Counted from the first letter of the stretch, positions 20,646-32,479 are shown. The stretch: DNA of 64,000 nucleotides from Prionace glauca (GCA_037974335.1 CM075760.1:11192600-11256599); one strand, 5' to 3'. Made by a program: numbers and translations. The notes: generated by a model from the letters alone, not told the origin.

Positions 20646-23600
20646 GTAAGAACCATCCACTTATTGAGTAACTGGTTTACATGTGTCTTTGTTTTATATT
20701 TTTATCTGTACTAATAATCCATGTGGTAACATAAATGTGAGTTTGGTGGATTCTCGGTTGAGAATTGTTCCAATGTTTCCTGTGAATCTGCTGCAAAGGG
20801 GTTTTAGAATTCTGCTCTTTCTGGACAATACGTACTGCTGAGGGATTCAATCCCAAATTGTTGGGATGTTGTGTTTATCTGTTGAGGTTACACTGTGTGG
20901 TTGGGTTACTTTAAAATCCGAATGTCTGTTATACAATTCAGCGTTTCTGCAGCGTTTAATCTCGGTGACATCTAGTGGCTGCGGTTTGTACCATCTACTG
21001 CACAAGTGTTTGAAATTTAAACCAAAAATTTAAAAAATCTAACATTTCTATATTTATCCAGTGAAAATGTTCCACTCACTCACAATGCTGGTGCTGCTGT
21101 GCAATATTTTCTGCTTGTTCGAAACATTAATTAGTTTGGTGTTGGGCGAATTGGCTGGAATTTATATTAAACATTTCTGTAAATGTTATATTTGATTCTG
21201 TTGAAAGTGTTTGTAGATTTGTGCTGCGTCTGCCTGAAGCGGGGTTCAGTCTCTCAGTGATGCGTTTTTTTTTCCTCTGGTGAGGAGATTATGTATCTGG
21301 GTGACTCTAAATACGTAAAATTTGTGAATTAATTTGGTGTTTCTGCATTGTTTGAACTCAGTGACACTGAGCTGTTACACGTTTTGTGATTGAATATGAA
21401 CATTCTGCGGGTCGCAACTGCTTGATGCATAACTGCAGGGAGAAATAAAGCTATTGTATTTGTATGTTTAAAATCTTTAGTCATAACGGCTTAAGCCGCT
21501 CGTTCAGAACATAGTTTGTCACTGCATTCAGATTTTGGGGTATCTGCAATGTTTAATCTCGGTGGCATTTGATGGCTGGAACTTTTACCATCCAAATGTT
21601 TAAATATGTTTGAAATATGACCCAATATGAATAAGATGTGATAAAGTTTCAATGCTAATTTGTTGGACAAATTCTACCTCCTCGCAATGCTATTGCTATT
21701 ATTCTAGATTTCTGTTTAGTTTAATAATTGGTTAAGAGCTGGTTTGCTAGATTCGATATTGAGATTTATTTTGCAATGTTACATTTGATTCTGTTGAATG
21801 GATAATTGATCTGTTTTTCTGTGAAGCGGATTCATTCCCTCATTGATGTGTTTTGTTGTGTTTCTGCTGAGGAGATTCTATGGTGCAGTCACTGTGAATG
21901 TTTAAAATTTGTGCTATAGTTTGGCTTTGTGGCATTATTTCTGTGTTGTTTAAATAGTGTATAACGGTGCCGTTGAGAGTTTAGATGTTTTCTGGTTGAA
22001 CAGAAACAATCTTTGAGTTTGAAAATCCATGTAGGGAGAAAACAAGCAGGTTGGGGGGAAAGAACACCGAAAAGATATCACAGCATTTTTATAAATTTTA
22101 AATAACGCTTACAAATTCAAGTGAGTCATGACTTACAACGCTCATTCGGACACTTAGTCTTTGCTGCAATCACAAACTTCTCATTTACAAGGTTAATAGT
22201 AAAATTAATATAAATCAAAGAATTATTATTCAGTAATTTAACTCCATATTCATCACAGAGTATTTTATATTAATAATTTAGCAATAATCCCCTTTAATAG
22301 TTCTGTTGTGTATTTCACACAATTAACATTTTCCAGACTGGAAATATTTTGTGACAATTCCAGAAGCTATTTCAATGATAACCTGCTGTTTTCACAGCCG
22401 TGCTCAGTTGAACAAGACACTTTGCATTAATCGGTACATCCCAGATTAAGTTCACATTTACTGGAATACGAGTTTTGCAGAATAATTTCCTTTTTGGAAA
22501 TTTTTGTATCCGATTATTAATTTTTTTCTATGCAATTGGAACCAGATTATCCGTTCTAAGTATTTTTTTAAATTAGATACCGAGATAATTAATTACTTTT
22601 CGCATCTCAAAATTTGTGAAATTGTTTAGTGTTGCTCAATTGTTTTTACATTGTTTACGCTCAGTGAAACTGAGCAGTTCTGGCTAAATGAAAATAAAAT
22701 TGCCTTTGAATATTCTTGTAGGGATAAAGCAGAAAAGTTTCGGAAAATAAAATAAATATATGTTAGGGCATTTTATTCATGTTAACTAATGGTTACATAT
22801 TAAAATAAAACATGAATTACAATTCACTGTACCTCTGTTAGGGACATTACACTGCCTTGAATCTGTTATATTCGAAGTCCTCATTTTCAGAAAAATAATT
22901 GCCCAGTTTTTGTGATTTGAGACAGTCAGGGAGAAATAGTTAAAAGGCAAAGGGAGTTTTAAAATGAACATCAGGTTAATTTAAATTTTTATTGGTGTTT
23001 TCACTGTTGTAATTTGACCTTTGATCAATTAGAATCAAACAGTTTATAAAAATTTGACAGACTGAACACAGTTTTCTGACAGATGGAATTCGCTGACACT
23101 CAAGTAAAATTGTTCAAATGATTGTCTTTGAATTGTAGTAAAGTGTCAACAGAAACTGGCTACCGACTGACAATTAAATGCTTGAAATTCAAAAAGATTA
23201 CTTTATATAAAAATAATATGATATTATAAATACTATAAAAATAATATTAGCTCAGCACTTAATAACATCATGTCTCCCATTAATGTCAAACACAGAATAA
23301 ATGACAGAATGGAAGAATAAATGACAGAATGGAAGAATTCATACTAACTGAAGCTTATGTTTAATTCTTATTAAATATTATAATGAAGAAAAGGTTGAGA
23401 CTTATATTCTGCATCGTGTTTTTAGCGTTACAGAGGATTTGAATCAATTATCGTCTTTATGTTTGCACTGTTTAATTCAGATCTTCTTTAATTAAACAAT
23501 GTGTTCAGTAATGAAGTTGTTATATGGGTGGCCTAAATTATTAAATCTCGGAAGCAGTATTATTGATTTCAAACGGCCAGGCCGTTACAGTCTGGTCAAA

Positions 23601-24964
23601 CTCAGAAATCTGCATTTTTAACACGTTTGTTCGTTGTAATAAGATATTTGTCGTAAAAGTGAAAAAGTAAAATATTACAATGTGATTAGATTTAAGTAAA
23701 TGAATGACAGATGTTTGAATGTTTCCATTCAGTAATTTGAAATTATAGTTTAACATTGAGATTTAATTGTAACCTAATTATTTAACAATGTTGGGGGCAG
23801 AAGCACGTTTTGAATGATTGAAAACTCATTTTATTACAGAGAACAAATCAGCTGACAGGAGAACTAACTGACAATTAACAATAACTTAAAATGTAATATT
23901 AACGCTGATTAATTCAAAACAAAAGACCTTGAATATTGCATTAGCGTGCAAAATATCATCAGTCTTAGAGAATATTTAATTGTATCAAAATGAATTCAAA
24001 AACAAAACATTTCTTTACTCAACTGCTCGGCTCGATAAATTGCTTTGCCTTGATAATTTTGTTGATTACATTTAATTAAGAAATTAGATCCAATCAGGTA
24101 ACGATTTTCAATGTAAATATTTCCCGGTTTGTTTAATTCTTAGTGTGTCACTGTATCTCTGATAGGGACATTGAACTGTTACTGTGTCACTGTATCTCTG
24201 TTAGGGACATTGAACTATTACTGTGTCACTGTATCTCTGATAGGGATATTGAACTGTCCTGAATCTGTTATTTTTGCTCATTTTCAGCGAAATTACATTT
24301 TTACACAATTTTCGCGAAGTGATACAGGCAGAGAGAAATAATTAAAAGTCGAGAGGAGTTCTGAATACCCGTTTAATTTGAAATAGGTTATTGATTTTCT
24401 GTTGTAACTTGACTATTGATCAATGAGAATCTAACAGTTTGAAATTGACAGATTGAACAGATCTTTCTGCTGGGAACTCGACTGTTGAACTGTTTGTGTC
24501 TGTTCTGTTTCTGGGCGTGTGGTCACTGTGTTGGGACCAGGAATCTCCCTGACTGGTTATAAATCTTTTGATTCCTTCTCCTGTCCCGCAGGAAGTGAAA
24601 TTTTATTTATTTCTTCAATGCACTTGTATCTGTGGGAAATGTGACTGTTTGACTCGGTGTCTCAGAAATTAAGTCCCTGAAGCATATTGTGTCTATCAGA
24701 GAAGCAGAAACATCGGACTTTAGAGGGAGAATTGGGTGATTTTTAAGCAGTGATGTACCGGCCTTGGGAATGTTCGATGAACAAATACAAAGTGAGATTT
24801 ACTATATTGTGCTCCGTAATACAGCAGCCCCTGAACTGTTTAGTTTGACAGTTGAAGGGTCACATTCACCTGCATATTATTTTTAATCTTCTAAAGGCAT
24901 TTTAGAGACATTTGCTCGGCCAGAATTTATAATCTCATTGTTCCTTCACAAAGTATTGATATGA
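20646..24964. other. 5' part of the J-C1 intron, AT-rich with diverged internal duplications
   Basis: Two similar blocks of about 300 bp lie roughly 600 bp apart: 20930-21230 and 21535-21830. Both contain TTTAATCTCGGTG(A/G)CAT...GGCTG... and end in a shared (TTA)...TTTGATTCTGTTGAA. A third related piece starts at about 22640 (ACATTGTTTACGCTCAGTGAAACTGAGCAGTT), matching 21350-21390. A separate block at 22825-23075 is repeated at 24210-24470. Open frames are short and meaningless. An intronic enhancer would be expected in such a position in other vertebrates, but I could not identify one. Confidence 0.6.
24145..24261. repeat. 39-bp tandem triplication in the J-C1 intron
   Basis: GTGTCACTGTATCTCTG followed by (A/T)TAGGGACATTGAACTRTTACT starts at 24145, 24184 and 24223. 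The last unit runs into the 250-bp block that is also found at 22825. Confidence 0.92.
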
Positions 24965-25375
24965 AGCATCCTTGAACAACTGCAGTCCATATGCTGCAGA
25001 CATCCGCCCTGCTGTTAGGCAGGAAGTTCCAGGATTTTGACCCAGCGATTATGAATGAATTGAGAAATTGTTTCAGGTCAGGATGGTGTGTGTTTTACAG
25101 GGGAGCTTACAGGTTATAGTGTTTCAGATGTGGCTGCTGCCCTTGTCCTGTTAGGATGTAAAGGCAGCGGGTTTGGACAGTGTAATCTATGGAGCCTTGG
25201 TGAATTGCTGCAGTGCATGTTGTATATAATACACACAGTGCTGACACTGCCTGTTAGTGATGGAGAGAGTGAATAGGGTGAATGAGGGGCCGGGTAATCT
25301 TGTGGGTGGCTTTGCCCTGGATTGTGTCAGATTCCGTGAGGTTTTACAAGTTTCTCTCATTGAGGAAAGAGGAAA
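24965..25375 (+). mobile_element. LINE-like dispersed repeat fragment
   Basis: CTGCAGTCCATATGCTGCAGACATCCG..., TTCCAGGATTTTGACCCAGCGATT, GTGGCTGCTGCCCTTGTCCTG and GCCTTGGTGAATTGCTGCAGTGCATGTTGTA form a colinear diverged copy of an abundant shark repeat, related to 14595-14860. Coding capacity not evident. Confidence 0.65.
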
Positions 25376-25529
25376 TTATTTAATTGTGACTGACTTGTGA
25401 AAGATTTAAATGTTTTTCCAACACTTGCCCCACAGTCCGTGTTGTGCTCGCTTGTCACTCCCACTTACTGTGCGAGTGGGTGAGTATGTGTGGAGTGAGG
25501 GTGCTTTTCCAGACTGAATCAGCCAGATA

Positions 25530-25918
25530 GAGACTTACACACATCACACACTCTCACACACATAAATACACACAGAGAGACGCTCATATTCTCTCACACA
25601 TACACACGCACACTTACTTTCTCTCTCATACGATATCTCACACACATTCTCTTTCTCTCACGGTCTACATACTCTGTCTCAAATACAAATCCAGACATAC
25701 TCTCGCTCTCTCAATCAGTCTCTCACATCTCATACACAAAAACACTCACACGCACACATCTCCACAAACATTCTCTCTTACACGCAGACACACACACACA
25801 CATAAGCATAGTCTCATGCTCTCACACACGCAATCTCTCTCCCACACTCTGTCACACACGCTCAAGTTGTCTCTCATTTATTCACACACACTTTCTCACA
25901 ATTCCTCTTGCACTTGTA

Positions 25919-25952
<34 letters not shown>

Positions 25953-26400
25953 ATTTCTATCTCTGTTGCACAGATTATCTTACACCTGTACATTCTTGCT
26001 CTCTCTCACACTAGCTCGCTCACACTCTCTCACAAACATAGACCTATGCACACACTCCAACTTACACACAGACACAGTCTCTCCCACAAGCACAGTGTCA
26101 CGCAAACGTTCTCTGTCACACACACACACACACTTTGCCTCTATCACCCATGTACATTGCACACATTTTTCTCACTCACACACAATCCCATGCACACTTC
26201 CACACACTCATGAACAGTATATTTGCTTTCTAGTAGGCACACTGCCGCCTCTTGCAAACGCAGCCCACTGTCTCACACATGTGCAAACACAGTCTGTCAC
26301 ACACAGGCACCTTCACACACACATTCACCTCTCTCTCTATCAAACACACACCCAAACACACCTCACACACTTTCCACCTCACATACGTCAGAGAGACTGT
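25530..26400. repeat. CA/CT microsatellite-like tract
   Basis: Dense ACACACAC, CTCTCTCT and CACACTCTC runs, with no constant unit. Open frames rich in His, Thr and Ser are artefacts of composition. Confidence 0.9.
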
Positions 26401-26404
26401 CATT

Positions 26405-26725
26405 TACATCATAGAATAGAATCACGAGATCCTACAGTACAGAAGGAGGCCATTCAGCCCATCAAGCCTGCATCAACAGGAATCCCACCAAAGCCCTATC
26501 CCCATAACCACATGTGTTTACTCTAACTAGACCTCCTGAACCTATTCGCACGGCCAGTCCCCTGAACCCAAACGTCTTTGGACTGTGGGAGGAAACAGGA
26601 GCATCCGAAGCAAACCCAAGCAGACACGGGGTGAACTTACTAACTCCATACACAATGACTCATATCGGGAATTGAACTGTGAGGCAGCAGCGTTAATCGC
26701 TGTGCCGCCTCGGCCACCCCCTCCC
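26405..26725 (-). mobile_element. HE1-like SINE, reversed
   Basis: Starts at the tail (CATAGAATAGAATCACGAGATCCTACAGTACAGAAGGAGGCCATTCAGCC), passes TTTGGACTGTGGGAGGAAACAGGAGCA and ends with the reversed box B/A head GGGAATTGAACTGTGAGGCAGCAGCG...TGTGCCGCC. Nearly full length. Confidence 0.85.
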
Positions 26726-27289
26726 CCCTCCCCCGGTAACATTTGAATGAGGGTGGGATCGAGGAGCCCGAGTAAAACTCATGTGAATAAGTTTCAGCGG
26801 GAAATTCTTCTCTGTTTGGAGTCATATTTAACACAAAACAAGATGGTGATGGTTGTTGGAGGTCAAACATCTAAGTTGAGAAATCACTGCAGGAGTTCGG
26901 CAGGGGACTGTTCTGGGACCAACAATCTTCTATTGCTTCATCAATGACACATTCCATCCAACATGAGGTCAGAAGTAGGGATTTCCATGTGTTACACAAA
27001 GACACAATCAATAAGAAGGGATCTGGCTGAGACTAAGTCCGCCTGGCTCCCCAATACTGGTGTAAACTTGCTGTTTGATTCCTGTGTGACCCTAGTTTTG
27101 CTGGAAGCTTCCCTTCCAGCTCCCTCAGTCTGTCTATTTGTTCACTGATCCGTGTTTCTGAAAGAAAGGCCCCGACATTAAAGCAGCTGCCCGGTGATCT
27201 ACACTGATTCCTGACTTTACACAGCCCTGTTACTGAAAGCTGATCAATGGAGAGAATCGGGAAAAGATCAATGGAGAGGGAGAGGAGGC

Positions 27290-29475
27290 TCACTGACTCT
27301 CTCACCCTCACCCACACTGACTCACTCACCCTCAATCTCTCATCCTCACTCAAATAACTTCACTCACTCACCCTCAATCTCTCATCCTCACTCAAATAAC
27401 TTCACTCACTCACCCTCAATCTCTCATCCTCACTCAAATAACTTCACTCACTCACCCTCAATCTCTCATCCTCACTCAAACAACTTCACTCACTCACCCT
27501 CACTTACCCACCTTCCCTCACTGACACACTCTCACCCACTCACCCTCATTCACTCACCCTCAATCTCTCGTCCTCACTCAAATAACTTCACTCACTCACC
27601 CTCAATCTCTCATCCTCACTCAAACAACTTCACTCACTCACCCTCACTTACCCACCTTCCCTCACTGACACACTCTCACTCACTCACCCTCATTCACTCA
27701 CACTCAATCTCTCATCCTCACTCAAAGATCTTCACTCACTCACCTTATCTTACCTACCTTCCCTCTCTGGCACACTCTCTCACTCACTCTCCCTCATTCA
27801 CTCACCCTCACTCACTCATCCACAATCACTCACCCTTACTTACTCATTCTCATTCACGCTTACTCACTCGTCCTCACTCACTCACCCTTGCTCACTCATC
27901 CACCCTCCCACACACTCCCTCACACTCACTCATCCGCACTCACTCACCCTTACTCACTCACCCTTACTCATACATTCTCAACCGCCCTCACGCACTGACC
28001 CTCACGCACCCGCCCTCACACACTCGCCCTCACACACCCGCCCTCACACACTCGCCCTCACACACTCGCCCTCACACACTCGCCCTCACACACTCAATGA
28101 TCCTGTTTCACCCTGAGTCACTCACCCTCACACACTCACTCACTCACTCACCATGTTCGCTCACTCACTCTCACCCATCCTCACTCACTCACCCATTCAA
28201 CTTCAGTCGTTCACTCAAACACACGCCCTGACTCACTCATCCTCACGCCCTCACACACTCATTATCTCACTCAATCTCATCCATCCTCACTCACTCACTC
28301 ACCCACACTCACCCACAAGCACTCATTCAACCTCACTCGTTCAACCTCAATCACACACCCTGCCTCACTCATTCTCACACCCTCACTGACTCATTCATAT
28401 TCACTCACTCTCACACCCTCAGTCACGCAACCACATTCACTCACTCACTCACATTCACTCACCCTCACGCACTCACCCTCACGCGCCCTCATTAACTCAC
28501 TGTCACTGAGCCACCCACACTCATCCACCATCACTCACTCAACCTCACTCACTAAACCTCACTCACTGACTTAGACCCTCAGTCAGTCACTATCATTCAT
28601 ACTCACCTTCATTCACTCATCCCACTAATCCACCCTGACTCGCCCTGTCTCAATCACTCTCACTCACTCATTCCACTAATCCACCCTCACTCACCCAGTC
28701 TCACTCACTCTCACTCACCCTCACTCACTCACCCCATTCTCTCAGACTCACTCACTCACCCCACTTACCCACCCTCACTCATCCAGTCTCACTCACTCTC
28801 GCTCACACTCACTTACCTACCCTCCCTCAATCACCCAGACTCACCCCCACAGACTCAAGCTCAATGACCCTCTCTCTGTCTCTCTCTCACTTACGCCACC
28901 TCACCCACTCAAACTCACGCACCGACCTTCACTCACATACCGTCACATACTCATAATCACTCAACATCACGCACCCTAACCCACAAATCCTCAGTCACTC
29001 ATCCTCATTCAAACACCTTCACTCACTCACCCTCACTCTCCCACTCATCCACATTCATTCTCCCTCACACACCACCCTCAATAACACACTCTGACTCACT
29101 CACTCTCACCCCTGACTTACACAGTTACATTCACTCCCTCATCCTCATTCAATCAATCTCACTCACTTTCACTCACCCACCTCCACTAACCTTCAACATC
29201 CTCACTCACACTCCCTCATTCTTTCAATCTTGCTTACCTACACTCATCCAGCCACCTTCGCTCACATTCAGCCACCTTCACTCACACACCCTCATTTACT
29301 CACGCTCTCTCACCCTCACCCACACTTACTCACCCTCAATCACTCATCCTCACTCAAAGAACTTCACTCACTCACCCTCACTTACCCACCTTCCTTCACA
29401 CATCACTCATCCACTCTGACTCATTTAATCACTCACCCTCACACACTCACATTCTCTCACTCACACTCACTGAAT
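27290..29475. repeat. C/T-rich CTCACTCACCCTCA minisatellite
   Basis: The basic unit is CTCACTCACCCTCA, with larger units. A unit of about 58 bp (CACCCTCAATCTCTCATCCTCACTCAAATAACTTCACTCA) repeats with little change from about 27325 to 27500 and again at about 27560 and 27690. A CACACACTCGCCCT variant occurs at 28005-28095. The + (coding) strand is strongly poor in G. Confidence 0.93.
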
Positions 29476-29479
29476 CTGT

Positions 29480-30260
29480 GTGGGGAGGGTCTGCAACGAG
29501 AGAGAAGAAAGATCTCAAGCGGCAGTTTGGTGTTCAAAGCTGGGAGCTGCACTGGGAGTGCAGAGAGCTGGAGGGAATCGCTGGGGGCTCGGGGACAGGG
29601 ACAATGGCAAAGAGTCAGGGGAGAACAGGAGGCGGGGGAAAGGACAGAGAGCCGGGGTGGGGGGAGGGCAGAGAGCTAGGGGAAACAGCAGAGAGCTGGG
29701 GGAAGGGCAGAGAGGCGGGGGAAAGGGTCCACAGCCGGGGAACAGGGCGGAAAGTCAGGGGAAAGTGCGGAGAAAGAGAGGAAAGGACAGGAAGCAGGGG
29801 AAAGGGCAGAGAGACCAGTGAAAGGGAAGAGAGCTGAAAGAAAGGGCAGAGAGATGGGGAAAAGTGTAGAAAGACCAGGGAAAGGGGAGAGAACAAGGAA
29901 AAAGGGCGGGGAGGCACAGAAAAGGGCAGGGAGGCAGGAGAAAGGGCAGAGAGCCGAGGGAAAGGGCAGAGAGCCCAGGGGAAAGGGCAGGAGAGTCAGG
30001 GGGAAAGCTCAGAGAGCTGGGGGGAAGGAGAAAGAGGGGAGGGAGCAGGGACAGAGGGCAGAGAGCTGAGGGACAGTGTGGGGGGGTGAGGGAAAGAACA
30101 GAGAGCCGGGGGAGAGGACACAGAGCTGGAGGGAAGTGTAGAGGGCCAGGTGGAAATACAGAGAGCCGGATAAAAGGGGAAAAGAGCCACCGTGAAAGTC
30201 AGAGACCCAGGGGAAGGGCAAAGAGCTGGGGAAATGGGCAGAGGGCGGGTGATGGATGGG
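29480..30260. repeat. G-rich, AGCT-rich minisatellite upstream of C1 (switch-like composition)
   Basis: Units of roughly 18-22 bp follow the pattern GGGAAAGGGCAGAGAGCYGGG. The + strand, which is the non-template strand of the heavy-chain gene, is G- and A-rich and very poor in T and C. Eleven AGCT tetramers occur, at 29538, 29545, 29566, 29674, 29694, 29832, 30006, 30015, 30064, 30124 and 30224. Nine are GAGCT and five are GAGCTGG. The repeat ends about 1 kb before C1. Tetrapod S regions share the location, the G-rich non-template strand and the GAGCT/GGGG words. Any switching role here is inference. Open frames on both strands (Arg/Gly/Glu- or Pro/Ser-rich) are compositional. Confidence 0.9.
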
Positions 30261-30569
30261 CAGAGTGAGGAGGTTCAGAATAGAACTAGCACCACAATCG
30301 GCTCATCTGTAATCTCAGTGAATGATGGAGGAGACTTCAGGGCCCGAATGGGAAACTCTTACTATTAATGTATGATCCGTCAATGAGTCAATGTTGGATT
30401 TATTTGAATTTATAATCACATTTAGAGTTTCCTGATCATTCTGTAAGTATTCATTCCGGAGGTATTTTTGAAGCAAAGTTACTAATCTCCGTTTTGTGGA
30501 GTGAGAGACAGTGAGTTGGAGAGAGGAAGGGGCACCAATCAGTTTGAACACAGGCAATTTCCAAAACTA

Positions 30570-30692
30570 GTGTGGAGATGCCGGAGTGAGGTTGGTGTGG
30601 GCACAGTAAGGATTCCCACAACACCAGGTTAAAGTCCAACAGGTTTATTTGGAATCACAAACTGTTGGAGCTCCCTCATCAGGTGAGTGGAT
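30570..30692. repeat. Fragment related to the foldback element ends
   Basis: GTGGAGATGCCGGAGTGAGGTTGG..., ACAACACCAGGTTAAAGTCCAACAGGTTTATTTGG and CCCTCATCAGGTGAGTGGA form the end consensus of an abundant shark repeat, with relatives at 43542-43704 and 50582-51340. It lies between the G-rich repeat and C1. Confidence 0.7.
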
Positions 30693-31029
30693 AGTCTGAA
30701 TGAAGGGAGAACTTCTTCATGACAAAGTGTTGTTGTTTGAGAAATAAACAGCGGTTCATCACACACTGCTGTTGTTGAGAAATAAATAGTTGCTGCAATA
30801 ATGGAGACAATCTTTGCTGTTCTCTGTTAATCCAATGAATGACATGTCATTGTGAGACTAACAGAATGTGTTTTTTCTTCCTAATTTGATAGAAGTGGAG
30901 ACAGGGATATGAGTTTCTACAGAGATGACAATTCCCAAATGATAGAAGTAACATCATCGCAAAGGCGGATGAAAGATTTAATCGGGAAATATTAGGGATA
31001 AGTTCATAATTCAAATCAATGTTCGAGAT

Positions 31030-31150
31030 AGAAACATAGAAAATAGAAGCTGGAGTTGGCCATTCGGCCCTTGGAGCATACGCCGCCTTTCACTTTGGTC
31101 AGAGCTCATCACTATCCTGATCACACCTACTACCCATATCCCTTCATCCC
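31030..31150 (-). mobile_element. CR1-like LINE 3' tip, different subfamily
   Basis: GAAACATAGAAAATAGAAGCTGGAGTTGGCCATTCGGCCCTTGGAGC is a reversed CR1-type 3' UTR with an ATAGAA-type tail. It lies just upstream of C1. Confidence 0.75.
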
Positions 31151-31259
31151 TTTAACACCAAGAGCTATATCTAATATAGAAACCTATTTGTAACAATGTT
31201 TGATGACTTAATAAATGCAAGTAAGAGTCTAACTTGTTCAATTGGCTATTCTTTCCCAG

Positions 31260-31559
31260 CGACACCGTCTGCGCCCACTCTGTATGGCCTGGTCTCCCCC
31301 TGTCAGCAACAGAACTCCGGCGGCTCCATCACCTTCGGATGTTTGGCGATGGATTACCTTCCAGATGTCTCCAAAGTGACCTGGAAGAAAAATGGGCAAA
31401 CGGTCCCCAGTGGGTTTAAGACTTACCCATCAGTGAGAAACACGAAAGGAACCTACACCCTGAGCAGCCAGTTAACCATCAGCGACTCAGCGGGAGAATG
31501 TCCCAGAATTGACTGTGAGGTTCAACACAACAGCTCAGTCAAGAACATTGAAATACTAT
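31260..31559 (+). CDS. Ig mu constant domain 1 exon (C1)
   Basis: The acceptor TTCTTTCCCAG at 31249-31259 precedes the exon; the donor starts at 31560 (TAT|GTAAGT). Joined to JH it reads ...VTVTT-ATPSAPTLYGLVSP. The C1-set fold is complete: Cys in SITFGCLAMDYLPD, Trp in KVTWKKNGQ and Cys in IDCEVQHNSS. The early Cys in SPCQQQNSGG is a good candidate for the light-chain disulfide. One N-glycosylation sequon (NSS) lies near the end. The exon is 300 bp. C1 pairs with the light-chain C domain. The last base begins a Cys codon (T|GC) completed in C2. Confidence 0.95.
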
Positions 31560-31694
31560 GTAAGTGTTATGGAGCTTGTGTGAAACAGAAACACTGTGGT
31601 TAACATGTAGGGCCTTGGTTATTACTCAGTTAAATAGATGTGCACAATCCGGCCCTTTGGATTGGTCCAGTTAGTGTCTATTGACTGCAAATGA

Positions 31695-31930
31695 GTTAGA
31701 ACATAGAACATAGAACATTACAGCGCAGTACAGGCCATTCGGCTCTCGATGTTGCGCCGACCAGTGGAACCAATCTAATGACCCACTAACCTAAACTATT
31801 CCAATGTTATCCATATGACTATCCACTGACCATTTGAACGCCCTTAAAGTTGGCGAGTCCACAACTGCTGCAGGCAGGGCATTCCACGCCCTCTCTACCC
31901 TCTGTTGACAAAAGTTTAATTGATCCACAT
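31695..31930 (-). mobile_element. CR1-like LINE 3' end in the C1-C2 intron
   Basis: Starts with the reversed tail AGAACATAGAACATAGAACATTACAGCGCAGTACAGGCC and carries reversed coding for RVERAWNALPAAVVDSPTLRAFK. It ends about 40 bp before the C2 acceptor. Confidence 0.88.
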
Positions 31931-31971
31931 CTTCTGCAGGAAATGACTGATCTGTTTTTTTTTCCCTGAAG

Positions 31972-32286
31972 GCCCTCCGCCTGTGATCCATCCAACTCTT
32001 ATCCTCACCGTGAGTTCCAGTGAAGAAATCTCACACAGGAAATTCGCAATCATCGTCTGTTCAATCATCGATTTCCAGCCAGGGTCAATGGAAGTGAGTT
32101 GGCTGAAGAATGGGGAAACCACGCATTCAGGAATTGTCACCTCTCCCCCCTGTCGATTGAACGGGAACTTCTCGGCCAGCAGTCGGCTGACAGTCTCCGC
32201 TGGGGAATGGTTCAGCAAAGCGGTCTATACCTGCCAGGTCACTCACCGAGGAGACACTCAGAGTCTGAACATCAGCGTATCTCGGG
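31972..32286 (+). CDS. Ig mu constant domain 2 exon (C2)
   Basis: The acceptor is TTTTTTTTTCCCTGAAG ending at 31971, unusual in having AAG rather than CAG. The donor is at 32287 (CGGG|GTAAGA). The domain begins [17 protein letters not shown] and shows Cys in [14 protein letters not shown], Trp in [10 protein letters not shown] and Cys in YTCQVTHRG. The N-terminal Cys-Pro-Pro-Pro and an extra Cys in TSPPCRLNG are candidates for inter-chain bonds. Sequons NFS and NIS are present. The exon is 315 bp, normal for a C domain, and the frame is open. Confidence 0.94.
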
Positions 32287-32479
32287 GTAAGAGACTCAAA
32301 CACAGGACAACATATATCATTCTGATGTTAATCAGAATTAGGGATCTATTCAAGTTGGTACAAAGCATAGAACAACTTGTAAGTTATTGCCATGTAGTTT
32401 GCTGCATTAGGACAATATCTCATTCAGAATTTCATCAGAAAAACATTTTTTTGTTCTACCTTCCTGAGATGTGCATTTA

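Noticed and set aside
27290-29475. CRISPR-like array or coding region in the CTCACTCACC repeats
   Set aside because: Tandem units without unique spacers, in an intron of a vertebrate gene; frames are compositional.
29478-30268. Overlapping Gly/Arg/Glu-rich frames in the G-rich repeat
   Set aside because: Present in all frames and explained by the GGGAAAGGGCAGAG unit.
31196-31259. An upstream in-frame ATG extending C1
   Set aside because: The acceptor at 31257-31259 and the JH phase fix the exon start; sequence before it is intron.
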